Shown here piece by piece: positions 1-14,162 of a DNA stretch of 64,000 nucleotides. Origin of the DNA: Rhyacophila brunnea. Its lineage: Eukaryota; Arthropoda; Insecta; Trichoptera; Rhyacophilidae. The position numbers and the translations under genes are program-made. Every line of letters begins with the position of its first letter. Within the stretch, counting starts at the first letter, position 1. The stretch is taken from NCBI GenBank assembly GCA_022495005.1, contig JAGYXB010000449.1, forward strand, positions 744,001 through 808,000, given 5' to 3'. The notes below the pieces were generated by a model. The model did not search any database and had not been told where the DNA came from. It saw only the letters and a program-made list of their open reading frames with translations.

Positions 1-2258
1 TTTTTTTTGCTAGATTTTTTTTCTAATGTATGTTTTCTAAATTGTGTTTTTTCCTATAATAAAGGATCTAACATTCGTAAAAACCTTATATACTTACATA
101 GTATATTCAGTATCGAATAGAAAAATGATTGTGCTTATTTGTTTACTTTACGTCTATGTGTATGGTGGTCTGTCTGATTCATTAAGACAGAACAAACATT
201 AGTATTACCTACTACGACAGACTTTGTGAGCCAGTTGTTGGGTCGCCTAAAAACCTCTTATCATTATTATCATGTTTGTAAAGGCTTAAGAATTCGTAGG
301 TACCCCGTGCATCGCGATACTATATCATGTGGATTACAATTGCATTATCAGTGCATATGTAGACATTATATCTACAACTATCCGAATATATAATACTATT
401 ATGTGGAATGTAGATAATAATTACTATTAGTCTTTCTTATCCGCTCCATGTTCGGGATTAAATAGGCCGCGCGCACACGACAACCGTTGGAAGTTACCAC
501 AAATAATAAGAAGCTTAGGGCCTTGTGCTATGTTCATTTCATTCAATTTAGCAGGTCTATTCTTAACGGTTATCACTTTAAAACGTTTCCGTTATTTTCA
601 TTGTTCCAAATTACCACGGAAGGTATTCTATACACTAAAGCTTAACGGTTATCGACGGCTATCTCTAATTCGTAATACGGCGAAAATTTAGGTTGCTAGA
701 CATGTCGGTAAAATTCGGATATGTTCGTGTCGTAGTCAGATCTTGCATCTCAATTCTTAACATGTCAAATTGACGTACTCTGTCTCGTTCTTGAAGTTAG
801 CACGGCCAAGAGAGGGGCTGTTAAAAGATACCACATTTTGACAGTTCATACGGTTAACTTTTTCACATAATTAACCGCAGTGATAAATGTGATATCTTTA
901 TCACAATTAGCTCTTTTTTTATGGTAAGTGACATGCTAGAATAGGCCTGCAGAGAAGGTTTAAACATGGTATTTTAGATTTTATTAAGTGCCTACAAGAA
1001 TTCGTGAGCATAGTAAGTCGTATGGCCAAACAGACCAACGAATCGGCCTACCCTTTAACGAAATTCAAACGACAATAGGAGTGAGAAAAAACTGATGTTG
1101 TTGAATGCTTTCGAAGGTTCCTGCTGACTAGAAGAAATTAATTAATCTGATAGTGGTAGTTTTGTAATCAATATCCATCACCTAATTATAAAGGCTTAAT
1201 GATAATGAAATAGTAAGAATATATTATAGGCGCACGGTAAATTATGAAAATCACCATTAAAACATGAACCCAACGTGTATAGAAAATTATGCTAAAAACG
1301 TCATGGTTTTTGATAATATACGTATTCCAACCTACCTAATCTCTTGCAGATGTTTAACACCGAGACCTCTTTGTGAGTCACTGCATTAATGAATACACTT
1401 ATTTTTACCTTTTTATCTTTAATAAGTGCTTTATAAATTTGTTATTAACTGTAACTGGATTAAACTCGGCTGCATTTGCCTCGCTTGTTCTCCAAGGTGA
1501 ACAAAATCATACGTACATATTGATATTGCATACATTTTGATTGGAAGCCGACTGCATCGTATGCAATCAAAGTAATACTAATAAAATTACTTACCTGTGT
1601 GTGTAGTGTGTTCATGTAACGAAGGCAGGAACAATTTCAAGATGTATTTTTTTTGACCTAGCCGTTTTCCATCGATCATTATATCATTCATATCTTCGGT
1701 GTATTTATGTATTAGGTTTCGTCAGCTACAATACAATACAATTCAGCCGAATTTTGAATGTTATAACTACTTCTAATATTTTTCCTTGGAACATAATATT
1801 TACCTTCACAACTATTATTTAAATACAAAGAGCGCGATGCAGAGCCATTTGGATAAGATCTGGATTCACTTGGCAATAAACGCCATCCAGAGTTGCTAAT
1901 TTAGCTCGACTTAGTTAAGCCTTGACCGTGTTTTAAATTGTTTCGTTCTGGGCCACTGCCTTTTTTCCGTACATTTACTACCTGTTATGTGTATGGCATA
2001 GTATAATGTACGAATACTGTAGGGCGTAGGCGACGTAATCTAGGTTCCGATATTGGCCTCCTAAAGATAGGCGCGTATTTTATGAACTTACGCTCCTAAG
2101 TACGGTTCTACATCGCGCACAGTTTCAAAATTGTACAGGGGGCAGTTTTAAAATACTATACACACGCATGCAGTTTGCCCTTCCTAGACTGTCAGCTGGG
2201 TTAAACAGCGCATATCACGTCATCATATTATATGTTATTATATCAGACCAAAGTGCAT
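1..2258. other. AT-rich non-coding DNA, no gene seen
   Basis: No open frame with family features, no splice-consistent exon and no clear repeat end was found. The sequence could be intergenic or the far upstream part of the WIPI locus. Confidence 0.5.
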
Positions 2259-2273
2259 AATCATAGTAGCCTT

Positions 2274-2471
2274 GGCGGCTCTCGTGGTGCAGTTGGTAAG
2301 GCGCTCGCCTTCCACCCGAGAGTTCCTGGGTTCGATTCCCAGTCATGACAAAAACATTTATGTGTTTTTCTCAAAGCCTGGGTGTTTGTGATTGTTCAAA
2401 ATTACTAACAACCACCTTGTACGAAAAAGCAAGGACATGGTTATTAATAATTCTAAAAAAAAAAAAAAAAA
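2274..2471 (+). mobile_element. tRNA-derived SINE, family A, copy 1
   Basis: The head has a tRNA-like A box (TGGTGCAGTTGGTAAGGCG) and a B box (GGTTCGATTCC). The body is almost identical to that of the copy at 50166 and it ends in poly-A. A perfect 15-bp target duplication AATCATAGTAGCCTT lies at 2259-2273 and 2472-2486. It is not a functional tRNA: no acceptor pairing, and a non-tRNA body follows. Confidence 0.95.
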
Positions 2472-4158
2472 AATCATAGTAGCCTTAGGCAACGCTTAAC
2501 CATACGTTTCCGAAATCGGCGACTTAGTGGCTGTATAAAAAACAATCGACGTGTTTTCTTTATTCGGCCATAGGTTTAATTTCGTGCAGTAGTACAGAAG
2601 GTTTGAAAAAAAATGAAAAAAGGGTTCCGGTACTCCATATAGCCACATAAATGCACTCATGATTTTATTATTTTGTAATGATCAACGATAATGACACTTA
2701 AAGTAGGTCAGTACAATTAAGTAGGTCCTACCTACAGATATATTTACTGAAGAATTTCCTAAATTACCAAAAGTTAATAATATTTTGTCCGTAACTATAG
2801 ATAAATAGATCGATATTTCACCATGACCAAGACGAGACTGTGGGTAGCTATTAGATACCTACATATACCTATCTGCGTCCTCGTCGTCACCCCCATGACA
2901 TGATGGTGGTGACTCTGGAAATAGGTAGGTACTGAGTAATACTGAGAGGTATTTTTATATATTTTCTGCGTTGTTTTTGGTGGATGCTACGAGGTTTCCG
3001 TTGAATTTCCTTGTTTAATTGGTCTTAAAATATCAATTTCGATTGTATACAACATACACAATATCATGTCGATTAGACATAGATAGGTTTTCTGCCCTTG
3101 CGGCGCGAACGCATCTCGATCTCACTCGTCCGGTCGATAATAAAAACGTTTGTATTGCACAAAGAAACAGCTGATTAATGTAAACAAAAGATGACGTTTG
3201 AGAAATTGGCTAAAAAACAGTTACGCTCGATTCTTTGTTTACGATTGCACCAGACTGCGAAATTATGGCAAGAATGATGCAACCTCCGTTATCGAATTTT
3301 GCGCAAATTTACACAGTGTGAAGGTGAATCAGTTAAGACTTTACACATGATAATGTTGATAGATTTAAGAAATTGTATATTGATTGTTTATTACAGCTTT
3401 CTAGGTATTAAAAGTGACCTTCGACAAAAATTCACCAAATAGTATGAAACACAGTTAGATATTATAATAATATACATACGTAATTAGGTATATAATATAT
3501 TCTTTCGTGCAGCATCAAAGCTATGATTTGTCCCGACTTTAAGAAAGAAAAATTAAGAAAATATAAAATATCATATTAGGTACTATTATATTACCCTGAA
3601 ATGAATTGTTTATTGAATAACTGAATAAATAATGTCACTTCTAAAATTATAGTATTTTTGGAATATTTAGTGTAAAAATATAATTTTTTTAATTTTACGC
3701 GGAATCAAGACACTGGTCTGATATTAATTATGTGTGGATAAATGGATCCATCTACCTATGTTTTCTTCTGCAAATTACGATATTGATAGACTATTGTCAA
3801 GTGGAACCATTTATCAATGAATGTGCGCAGGTGCGATTTTACTTACATCGAGCCTATTGCATAGTTGTCTGGGTCGGCGCCCCTCCGACTAACTATGTAT
3901 TGTTTCGTGCCAAAATTATCGAACCTTGCAATAATTTGGTATGTTTTTACTAGATGCCACCTATATGCATAGGGTACGCCTGTGAAAATTATGTAATAAT
4001 CAAAATATGGAACAGGACCGTCCCTTAGATGGACGTCACTCTGGGGAAAAGGACTTTTTTATTTTATACTTATGCGGAATGTCAAATACGTGTTTTTATC
4101 AATTACATACTTGAATGTTTATTGTGTTAAACCTAGCCATGCGAGATTTCATAAATAT

Positions 4159-4296
4159 TAGGGATTGCAATGCCGGTATTCACACAACCGTGATACCGAA
4201 ATACCGGTTTTAAAAACTATTTTGATAACGATTTATATTTAATATGCAATACCGAAAAACCGTTGTTGATATTTTCATTCGGTATTGTAATCCCTA
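4159..4296. mobile_element. Small hAT-like MITE with ACCGGTAT-rich ends
   Basis: Ends TAGGGATTGCAATGCCGG and (reversed) TAGGGATTACAATACCG resemble the 15349 element. Palindromic words of the type AATACCGGT fill 138 bp. Flanking octamers match at only five of eight positions. Confidence 0.7.
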
Positions 4297-4458
4297 GTAA
4301 ACGTCGAAATAAGGAATTGACCACCCCAATCGGCGCCACGCAAGGGCAACTTCCTTGGCAAATTTCAGCTCCATTCGTCGGACTACGACCACACCCTTAC
4401 ATTCGTGTCAACCGCAAGTAGTAGCGTATTATCAATTTTATTTTGCGTTTGACGGAAT

Positions 4459-4925
4459 CAAGATTTATATGTGGGTGGTTCAAAATAATTATGGATCAAG
4501 TCCATCAAAATGGATCCTGAGATATTTGGACCTAAATAACTCCCTTTGTAAAATTCAGGAATGTTTTCACTATAAGTATATTATATTATTATACTTACCA
4601 TAGTTTGATGGTGCATGGATCAATTTAAATAAATAGTCGAAACATAAAGTATATTCAGGCTTTATTAATATTAACAAATTAATGTTAGCATATATACCTC
4701 TTTATACTGCTGAAGGAACTGCCAAACGGACATGATTCACATTCAATTTGATGTCATATCAATACTAGTATTGCCATTTATGCGGAAAATTGTAGAGCGA
4801 TTGTGATATTATCACACGATATAGAAATCTATTTTATCTAGCCGCTGAATCTGAAAAATCGAATTTTATGAAAATTGGACTTGATCCATAATTATTGTGA
4901 ACCACCCATATATATATAAATCTTG
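4459..4925. repeat. Inverted arms about 370 bp apart
   Basis: ATGTGGGTGGTTCAAAATAA with TTATGGATCAAGTCCA (4469-4504) is the complement of 4876-4912. The flanking AAGATTTATAT is shared too. Probably the ends or subterminal parts of a decayed DNA element. Confidence 0.6.
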
Positions 4926-7900
4926 TACCTACTTATGTTGGCGTTTTTTTTTCAAATAATAGAACTGGTAATCATAAATTTATTTATCGACCAGCCGACT
5001 TATAGAAATAGGCCTTTGGTTACCTTTGTTTCGTTTGCAAGGTTACTAGCGTAATGCTAATCTGGTACACATAGTAATCACAGTATGTATGTATAGGTTG
5101 TAGACACGTTCGAATAGTTGACTGATCACTTTGTACGACAACACCTGCGCTAATTATTGATATGCACCCAGTTCACTTTTGATTGTCGATCGACGATAGC
5201 TGTTGCCAGGCGATGTTTGATTAGTTTTTTTGTCGCGTTTGAATGTGGTGTAATGTTTAACTATGTAAATTAAAGACTGTCAATGGACGCTGCCCACTCG
5301 TCGCGAAATGGTCCGCAATCGCAAGGAGTCGCAGATTTATCCAATGTAAAATAAAATGACAGAAACAAGACGAAAGAACATTATGTTTAAATTCGAAAAA
5401 TGAAATATTAGTTTGAATTTAGCAGACGTAAAATGTGATTTAAGAAGGTTGGTCGCGCTTTTAGCAGTGGACTGTAATTTGAAGATGCTGGTTGGTGGAT
5501 TCCGGATCTGGGGGGGGGGAGGGTTGTACAGGATGCCAGACCTTTGATGTTGAGAGGGCTGGCGCGCACTGGAACTGGTTCGGTGTTCACGCACTCACGC
5601 ACTGGTAAACGGACGATACACTTTTGGATGGATGGTATTACATGAGATTAATAAATGATGATGATAAGTTCAGGATGGATGATTATAGTCGCGACGTTCG
5701 CTTAAACCGTATCAGATTTAGCGTAAGAAGGTCGAAAAGACGTGTTTTATATGAGTCACGCTGTTGTAGTTGGCGACGGTAAAGTTATATAACTTATAAC
5801 TAGACACCGGACATCTGGAGTCCTTTTTTTTTTGGGACGGACTCGAATATTACAACATTTTTTAATTAAAAAATGCGTTAATAATTTATGGAACCTATGT
5901 TTTTCAGAAAAATAAGTTGTACGATGTAGTAGGTACAATGAAATATGAAATAAATGATATTGATAATATGTGCAAGAGACTTTATCGATACTTAATTATA
6001 TAGAAACGCTGCTATTAGTAGATATACTATACTACTTAGAGAAATTAATGAAGCGCTTACGTATAGAGTGGAAGAATTAGTTGTAAATAGTAATATCTAT
6101 AATATTTAATAATATTCCACTTATATACCTATTATTGAAATCAATGTTTAAAATTTCTACTAAACTACTTTTATTTTCACTATCAAATAACAAATCACAC
6201 TTGCTCCCATAATGAGAAGGACCTGACAGCTAGTGTATTATTAAAATTGTACCAATTCTGAATGATTTCGTATATTATGTTGATACTACGAAAATATATA
6301 ATATGAAAACATATTATTATATTATATGGATTTATGGATAGGTAAAATGGGGAATATCGGACCTACGTGGTTAATGAAACCCTTTAGAAAAAGTTTCGTA
6401 CGAAAGATACTTCAAATCGTACTTTTGTGTTTCAAGCAAGTGGTTGGACATATTGAGATATTCAATTTTAATATATAGGTACTGATGTTGTAATGTTTTT
6501 TTTGACATTTTATAGGCCATTTTCAAACACTTTATATTCATCATGCAAAATATGTAAGTACATGCGTTTTCTGTTAATTGCTACTCCCTAATACTATAAA
6601 TTATATATCATAGTATTATTTCAATGAAATATATAAACCCGATATAATTATTTATTTCGGAAGTTATCAAAATAATAAATCATAATTAGTCGACATTGAT
6701 ACATTGTGTATATATAGTACCTAATACCATTGATAATAAATTATTTTATCAAGAAAATATTAGATATAAATAGGTATAACACAGTTGCAGTGCCTACCAT
6801 TTGCCTTAACAAGTTGACCTTGGTTCTAATAGTTCATTGCTTTATCCAATCTGGGAGTTCACACATGAAACAATAATTTGATGTTATAGTAATATGGTAG
6901 AAAAAACAAAAAAAACTTAACCTGCGCGTTTGTTAACTGATCTACGTATTTTCTTAAAATCCGAGATCACTTCAGTTTTGACGATTATGGATTATAGCTT
7001 AAAATTGTTTATTTGTTTTTATTTATTGAGTAGGTATATTTCGTGATATTTCACATTAGCTGGTTCCATTGTTTGCGGGAAATGACGATTTAACGGGCTT
7101 ACATATTGAATGTATTAATAGTATGTAATATATTCATTACGAGTTTTCACAAACACTTCAGATAATCAAAATTTGTTTTTTACTTGATCCTTTACTAATA
7201 GGTAAGAAGGTTTTAACAATCTTTTATTATGTCAATATGCATTTACGATCGGTGAGTGCGCATAGTGCACGAAGAAGCCAGAAGGCATAAGCCGGGTCGT
7301 AAATAATGACTAATAGAATACCTAGTACAAAACATAAATCAATTAGAATTTATTGATTAATATTTTTGCCACTCGTACCCGTTAGATATAGGGACCATTA
7401 TACCACTTTCCTCTAGAATATAAGGTACTTTTAAACACTTTGTACATTTTGCATTTTTGTTTATTGTTATTAAATCTTAGTTGATATTATTCTTTTGACT
7501 TATTAACTTAAAAATAACAACAATGGATGAAATATAATATTCCTAAATATTATAATATGTCACATATATAATATTGTGTAAGTATATAATATATAATTAT
7601 CAAGCCTCGATAGCGAAGGCTGCGTGACTAGCAAATGCACTTACGACCTATGTAAACCTGCCGTTCATATTATTTTAAAAGCACATTGGCATTGTTATTT
7701 TTTTAAGATTATCCTTTGCTTTGTAATTTTATTCTTGTAAATCCACGGTATTATAGATGGTTGCACTATTATATCTAAAATGTAGACATAAATTTATATA
7801 CAATATTGGTATATACTACAGCTGATGATGATACATACTATCGTATGGAAAATAATTCATTTTTAAGTTGTGGACTTCTTGTACGTATCATGCGACAAAA

Positions 7901-8445
7901 GCAATAAAATCGTCTTCAAGTTTTTGTCATTGGTCGGGAACCTTTTTGATACATACACCTATGTGGAATTTTAAACACAGCAAATTTTTCACAGTTTTGA
8001 AGTTACGCTATTTCTTAATGTATATAAATCAGTCATTTAATAAATAAGGACAAATATCACCAACAAGTTAGTTCAAGTAAACAATCGACTCCCACGTCCT
8101 CTATACTTAATTGACTTTATATGCAATAATATGCACCTACCTATATTTTGTACTGTTATTCAATTGAAAATGTCCATTAGGATAAAATCGGTTGAATATC
8201 AACATTATGGAATAAATGTGGAAAAAGTACGAAAGTACATATTATAAAGTGTTTTAATGAAATATTTATCTAGGTACCAGTCGTTTTATGTGATGAATAG
8301 TTCTTTACACTTTATAATATGTAAGTATTTAAATCAAATACATAATATAATCATATATCAGATAATTACTTTTTAATAACAACATTTAAATATAATGCTA
8401 ATTATGTCGAATGGCCGCCTAATCGGCGCGCCTTTAGCGTACAAT

Positions 8446-9268
8446 GTATTAAATGGAACGGCGGGACTTTTTTTTAACGTTACACACCTACAAACTTACC
8501 TGTAGAATGGCCAAAAATGGAACTACGAATTACCATAGGACGCCATTTTGAAAATTTCATTCGAATGTCAGATTTTGTCCAGTTACTAGTCTTGATTGGG
8601 TAGTTTTCGACAATGGCTCCATTTTTTTGTAGTACTTATTCCACTTTTAATCAACAAATTAGGACCGGTTTCTTCCGCCTCAGAGGGACATTTTCAACTG
8701 AATCTTCCCTTGTTCGGTTGAAAATGTCCCTCTGATGCGAACGAAACCGGTCCTAATTTATTGATTAAAAGTGGAATAAGTACTAAAAAAAATGCGTTTT
8801 TTTAATTAAACAACAATAAATATTAACGTAATACAATCACTAAGTGAAAATCTGAAGTATTAAATGGGACAGCGGGACTTTTTTTAACGTTACACACCTA
8901 CAAACTTACCTGTAGAATGGCCAAAATGGAACTACGAACTACCATAGGACGCCATTTTGAAAATTTCATTCGAATGTTAGATTTTGTCCAGTTACGAGTC
9001 TTGATTGGGTAGTTTTCGACAATTGCTCCATTTTTTTTGTAGTACTTATTCCACTTTTAATCAATAAATTAGGACCGGTTTCGTCCGCCTCAGAGGGACA
9101 TTTTCAACTGAATCTTCCCTTGTTCAGTTGAAAATGTCCTCTGATGCGAACGAAACCGGTCCTAATTTATTGATTAAAAGTGGAATAAGTACCACAAAAA
9201 AATGCGTTTTATTAAATTAAACAACAATAAATATTAACGTAATACAATGACTAAGTGAAAATCTGAAG
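8446..9268. repeat. Two tandem 411-bp units, each containing a long hairpin
   Basis: Units start at 8446 (GTATTAAATGGAACGGCGGG) and 8857 (GTATTAAATGGGACAGCGGG) and are nearly identical. Each holds an inverted repeat with arms of about 75 bp. The left arm runs from ACTTATTCCACTTTTAATCA through GGACCGGTTTC to GGGACATTTTCAACT, and the right arm is its complement. The loop is about 16 bp. Confidence 0.9.
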
Positions 9269-10807
9269 CAATATTATATTGCAAAACCTTTAGAAGAATG
9301 CAATTACGGCTTACGCAATACATAATATTATAATAGTAGGTTCAAACGAATATTTTCAGGGATGTTTCGCATCTACAGATGTACGCCACTGGTATTTTGA
9401 AGATGAAATTTCTTACGATCGATTTAATGAAATTCTTCAATGTCAATAGTTTATAATCAAATAGACTAGTTTGGGCAGAGCATCCTCAAAATACTTAAAT
9501 ATCTAAAGAAATAAACAAGTAGGTATATGACTTTTTTATCGATATGTAGGTACGGTATTGTTGCTTGGTAATACTAATAGGTATCTATATGATACACTTA
9601 GAACATAAAACGGGTCAGCGGACAAAATCTTTCAATATTTGTATTTATATTAGTGGTAGGTACGCAAAAGCTATTCGATATTTAATTATGAAAAACATAT
9701 TCTACACGCATTTTATAAAAATGGTTTACCATTACTTACCTGCAATAAAACAAACCATAAATTTTGTAATGCGACCTTTTTAATTACAGTTTGCGAATTT
9801 GAATTCGTGTGAGTCGCCCGCACGTCGCGTTAAAATATTGGCAAGACGATTATCTTAATTACAATAATTACCATCGCACCTGAGCTGCCAGAAAAAACAA
9901 CTGACTAATTGTAGAAATCCATACTAAGAATCATTTGGGCAAAAGTCTCCTTAGGATATTGGATTCGTCCACCATTTTAATGTGTTTTTTTATGGGTTGA
10001 CGGTTAAAGACTCGAAAGATCCGGTCTTTACTTATAACAAACTTCAGCGCTCGGCTGTCATGGAGTAACTCACTGTTCTTCGCAATTACGGTCGATTCAT
10101 AACCCGTAACTGTCGGTCGCCCTGGTCGGTGACAAGACGAAGGAATATGGAAGTAGTTGGGAAGAAAGGAATGAATGTGAATATTGGCCCAACCAAAGGT
10201 TAAAAACCAAAAAGGCTGCTGTGCTTTTAAAAAAAAATGAGAGTTTGTTTCTAACCTCATATTATGGTGCTTCTTAAATCACATTATTCCTCTGCTAAAT
10301 CGAAACTAATCTCTGTTTCTTAACGTTGATTTCGTGCGGGGACAAATATTTGTTGGAATGCCTTCTTTTCCAAATGCAAACATACCGATGTTCTGTCATG
10401 TTACTGTAATTTTAGTACCACAATAATTCTTCTCCTGTTAAGAATTACCACTTCCTTTTGGTCCCCGATGCAATATTATAATCAGTTGTAATATCTAATA
10501 TATAAATGTGCAGGCTTCGAAGCCGGGTTCTGTTTATTACTTAATGTAATGGTAAATAATTACGTAGCGGTAATGATTTAAAACTCAATAAATGCAAAGC
10601 GCGCCGAGTGTCCTCAAATATTAAATATTGAATGCGCGTTTCGTTTACGTACCTAACAAACCATAATATGCGTTGTTTTTGAAAATAACATAATATTATC
10701 CTTTGACACGTGTTTAAGTTTATCCAATATTTCTCCACATTCGAAATTTAAACCTCAAAGCCTCACCCAGAAGGCAACCCATTTCCCATTATTTTCATGA
10801 ACCCTGG
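9269..10807. other. Unassigned DNA
   Basis: Open frames at 9565-9783 and 9931-10260 have no recognisable domain and resemble chance frames. No repeat boundary was found. Confidence 0.4.
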
Positions 10808-10932
10808 TTAACTCATTCAGTGCTAATAACGCGACTGGCGCGTTTGCAGTAGTTGGCCATTAGATATAATTAACATGATATTTAAATGTGGTAATTAAAA
10901 AGTAATTAATTGGTCAGCAGTGAATTTATTAA
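10808..10932. mobile_element. TTAA-flanked MITE, family relative at 30232
   Basis: TTAA at 10808-10811 and 10929-10932 bound a short element starting CTCATTCAGTGCTAATAACG. It contains GGCCATTAGATA and ends GGTCAGCAGTGAATTTA. These words recur in the 30232-30404 copy. Confidence 0.65.
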
Positions 10933-10953
10933 AACCCACCAGTTATAACCTAA

Positions 10954-11268
10954 TGCCGGGTCCACACTGGTAACATGTCGCCGGCATCCTCGTTAAAGTG
11001 GGGCCACACCGGCAACAAGTCGCGCGACAACTCGTTAAATTTTACGATAATTATCATAATTGCTTAAGAAATTTTACGATAATATTGTCATGCTTATCGT
11101 AAAATTTAACGAGTTGTCGCGCGACTTGTTTTCGGTGTGGCCGCACTTTTAAATTTTACGATAAGTATGATAATTTGATAATCATCGTAAAATTTCTTAA
11201 GCAATTATGATAATTATCGTAAAATTTAACGAGGTTGCCGGCGACATGTTGCCAGTGTGGACCCGGCA
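10954..11268. mobile_element. 315-bp palindromic MITE with TAA duplication
   Basis: Both ends read TGCCGGGTCCACACTGG; TAA lies directly outside each (10951-10953, 11269-11271). The body is a set of nested inverted copies of AAATTTTACGATAATTATCA and of GAGTTGTCGCGCGACTTG. A 3-bp TWA duplication suggests a PIF/Harbinger origin. Confidence 0.85.
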
Positions 11269-11572
11269 TAACACTTTAAATTGATTTACATATATCTACT
11301 GCTATGATTTCGTAATTATTCATCTAAATAATTAATGAATTCATTACATACATAAAACATTTTTATGCTTATAACTTGTGATGTGACACTTATGCAAAGC
11401 ATATAACCAGACGAATATGTATTTAAGTTCCTTACTGGATTTTTCGGCTACATGTAAATTATACGTACTATTACATTTCGCCGTATCACAGTTCACCACG
11501 AGCTGTCGTACCGGAAAGAGATGGCCGTATATCACAGAGATCAAAAAAATTACGCGTTGTTAGTGGAGAAAA

Positions 11573-11700
11573 TACCGATTGGTATCAAATATCTGATAAT
11601 AACGCTGCCATTATTTTCGAATATTTGATAGGTACGACTTGATACTTACAAGCGCCTACTTGCTAACTTACTTTTGAATCATACAGAATTTTATATAAAT
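11573..11700 (+). repeat. Dispersed repeat, copy 1 (relatives near 51720 and 57860)
   Basis: ATTGGTATCAAATATCTGAT, TTGATACTTACAAG, CTACTTGCTAACTTACTTTT and ATACAGAATT occur in the same order at 57865-57985. The last part also occurs at 51736-51785. The family is unnamed. Confidence 0.6.
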
Positions 11701-14162
11701 ATTGTGTGTGTGTTAAGAATATGCTTGTCCTTTGTTCTGACAACCGCTCTCGGTTCATGCACTGACACTCATTCAATATTGGTATATTTGAAGGTTGCAA
11801 CACACTATTGCATGTATATAATGTGTGATTCATTTTCGTAGGACACTCACACATTCAATTCAGGTTGTGTTTTGGTGTATTCAGTATTGCCTGTCTGAAT
11901 TATATTTATTTAATCTATTCTGTGGAACGCTTTATCTGTATAAATTACTCTAAAATACGTAAATAAAATCGTACCTATTTATTGGAAGTTGGAACGGCAA
12001 TGATATCGATTGAGACTTCGATGTTTTGTACACTAGTGGGTCATTGCCTCGTGCAGACATTATTTCATTACATTTTATAATATTTACTCATTTATGTACC
12101 CATTACACATTCTGCCATTTCTTGATAATCTTGTGATTATTGATTACACGGCAAATTTAGAATTCTAATTATTATTTGATTTATAAATATTATTGCTTAT
12201 TCAATTCAGTGTAATATTATCTATCTATATAATCAGTTAATTAGAAATTGTAAATATAACTTTTATTAATTATGTTATTAGGAGATTAGCATCGTTTAGA
12301 TTTTTGCATGGGCGTATGACTGGAAAATAATACACATTATTAAATGATTTCTTCGAAGTAAAATTATTACGAATTCCGCACATACAGCATACTATGGACC
12401 TCGACATTCTGGAGGTATCGTAGGTATAAGGCTATTTACGAAAAGTGATCGTTATTCGACCAACCCCTTGATTTGTGGTTGGATTATTATTGCATTGGCA
12501 TATAAATTACTTGTTAATTGTATCTAGTTGCATTCCCAATTATTTATACATAGGTACGCCTTAAAGACTTGACCAACAGAAAACTATAATATGTGCTGTT
12601 ATAGAACGGCGGGATCAACTTCATATAAACACCTTTTATATTTAAACTTGCTTTATTAGAAGGTAATAATTATAATAGATTATGTTTTAGACAATAACTT
12701 GTTAATGGTCTGATGCATTGCATTGCCGACATTTTAGTTTTTCTTGCCAGATCTAGCATTTTTTAACAGGCACCTGCTTGTAAGATTGACATATTCTGGC
12801 GCATGGCGTTAAATTTAACATTTTTTCAACTCCGCCAACAGCTTAAAACATCCATAAAAATGCTAGAATATTTGCTTGAAAATAACTATGCAAGCATTTT
12901 ATACTATCTATTTTACCAATAAAATATGTAGATAGGTTAAACGAAATTTGATACACAATGTATATTCAAATCATGACTGAATTTCGGTGACCTGTTTACC
13001 AGTTTAGAAACAAAAAAAAACTTTTCAGTCATTATTCTCGTGAAAAAATGTTGATAATTAATTACTTACGACTTATTTTTTTTTATTGGTAATTTCTAGA
13101 CATTTTGTTAAGTTTGAGAAAATCTAGCATTTTTTTCTGTCATGTAGCATATTTTCTTACCTCATCTGGCATATTTTTGTGGATGAGACAGTCGGCAACG
13201 TTGGACCGGCATGAGTCTTGTCACCCCAGCTTGCCTTTAATTTACTCAGCAGTAAGTATAAAACAAACACACCTCATGTCATGCGCCTATAGCCACTGCC
13301 TTGCTGTATCGGCAGATAGATCTCTCTTGGACCATCGCGGGGAGTAAAAGGGTGAAGAGCAAGTGGAAAAGGTTTAGACAAGCGCCGAGTTTCAGCTTTA
13401 ATTTAAGACGCATATTGTAGTCAATCTTATAAGTACTAAAAATAATGAATATAAGTACAAAAGTACACACACTTTTACGATTTTAATGAAAGTTTCATAA
13501 TTGTATCAGGCGTGCATAAAACACTATCGGTAAATCATATTCCCACTTAATAAAACGTCACGCGTAGTCAATACTATTACGATGTAGGTATATATTATTT
13601 TCTTTGTCCGATAAGACTGCTAACATTGATAACACCGGCTCGTGTCAAGTAATGTGCACAATCTGCATTCGCCACACACCCACCCGCTCATGCATTCTGC
13701 GAGCCTGATACCTCGTGTCTGACACTGACACAGCGGAACGTGTCCATATTCGTTCTCCTCCAGCGAAATTGGGATCTGCACAGCTGTGTTGTTGCTGTTG
13801 TGTGTTGACGTTTTGTTTGGCTCGGTTTTTTTTTATAATTCCGCAGTTCGTGCGATTTTATGCTGATTCTGTCGATAAACGCAGTTATTTACTTTGTGCA
13901 GAACGTGTTCGTAAATAAACATTATCGCTAAATGAAATTTTCGAATTGATTGTGTAACGTAACGAATTAGCCTTACTAATAAAGAATAGCGACGGAGAGA
14001 TTGACGATTCTGAAATGTTTTTTTTTAATCTTTAAACACTTAGTTTTTGATGCGATTTACTTCTAGTTATTATCACACATTGTAAATAGAATATTTGTTG
14101 AGGCTGACGTCATCAGACTTATCGTTCAAACTCATGTTAATCATGAAAACTTTAATTAACAG
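11701..14162. other. Unassigned DNA with a GC-richer segment
   Basis: At 13630-13930 base composition rises (CACACACCCACCCGCTC, then CTCCTCCAGCGAAATTGG). This could be a promoter or 5' untranslated exon, possibly of the WIPI gene, but no coding link to 14836 could be read. Confidence 0.3.

Larger units (their letters stand above)
2487..8445. other. AT-rich DNA with two small repeats and no recognised gene
   Basis: It contains the MITE at 4159 and the inverted arms at 4459-4925. A less AT-rich stretch at about 3090-3330 and a G-run at 5509-5520 stand out, but neither shows a gene. Short open frames near 5337-5938 have no recognisable features. Confidence 0.4.

Noticed and set aside
2280..2350. 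tRNA gene from the A-box and B-box-like head
   Set aside because: The head continues into a SINE body with poly-A and target duplications, and has no acceptor stem pairing.
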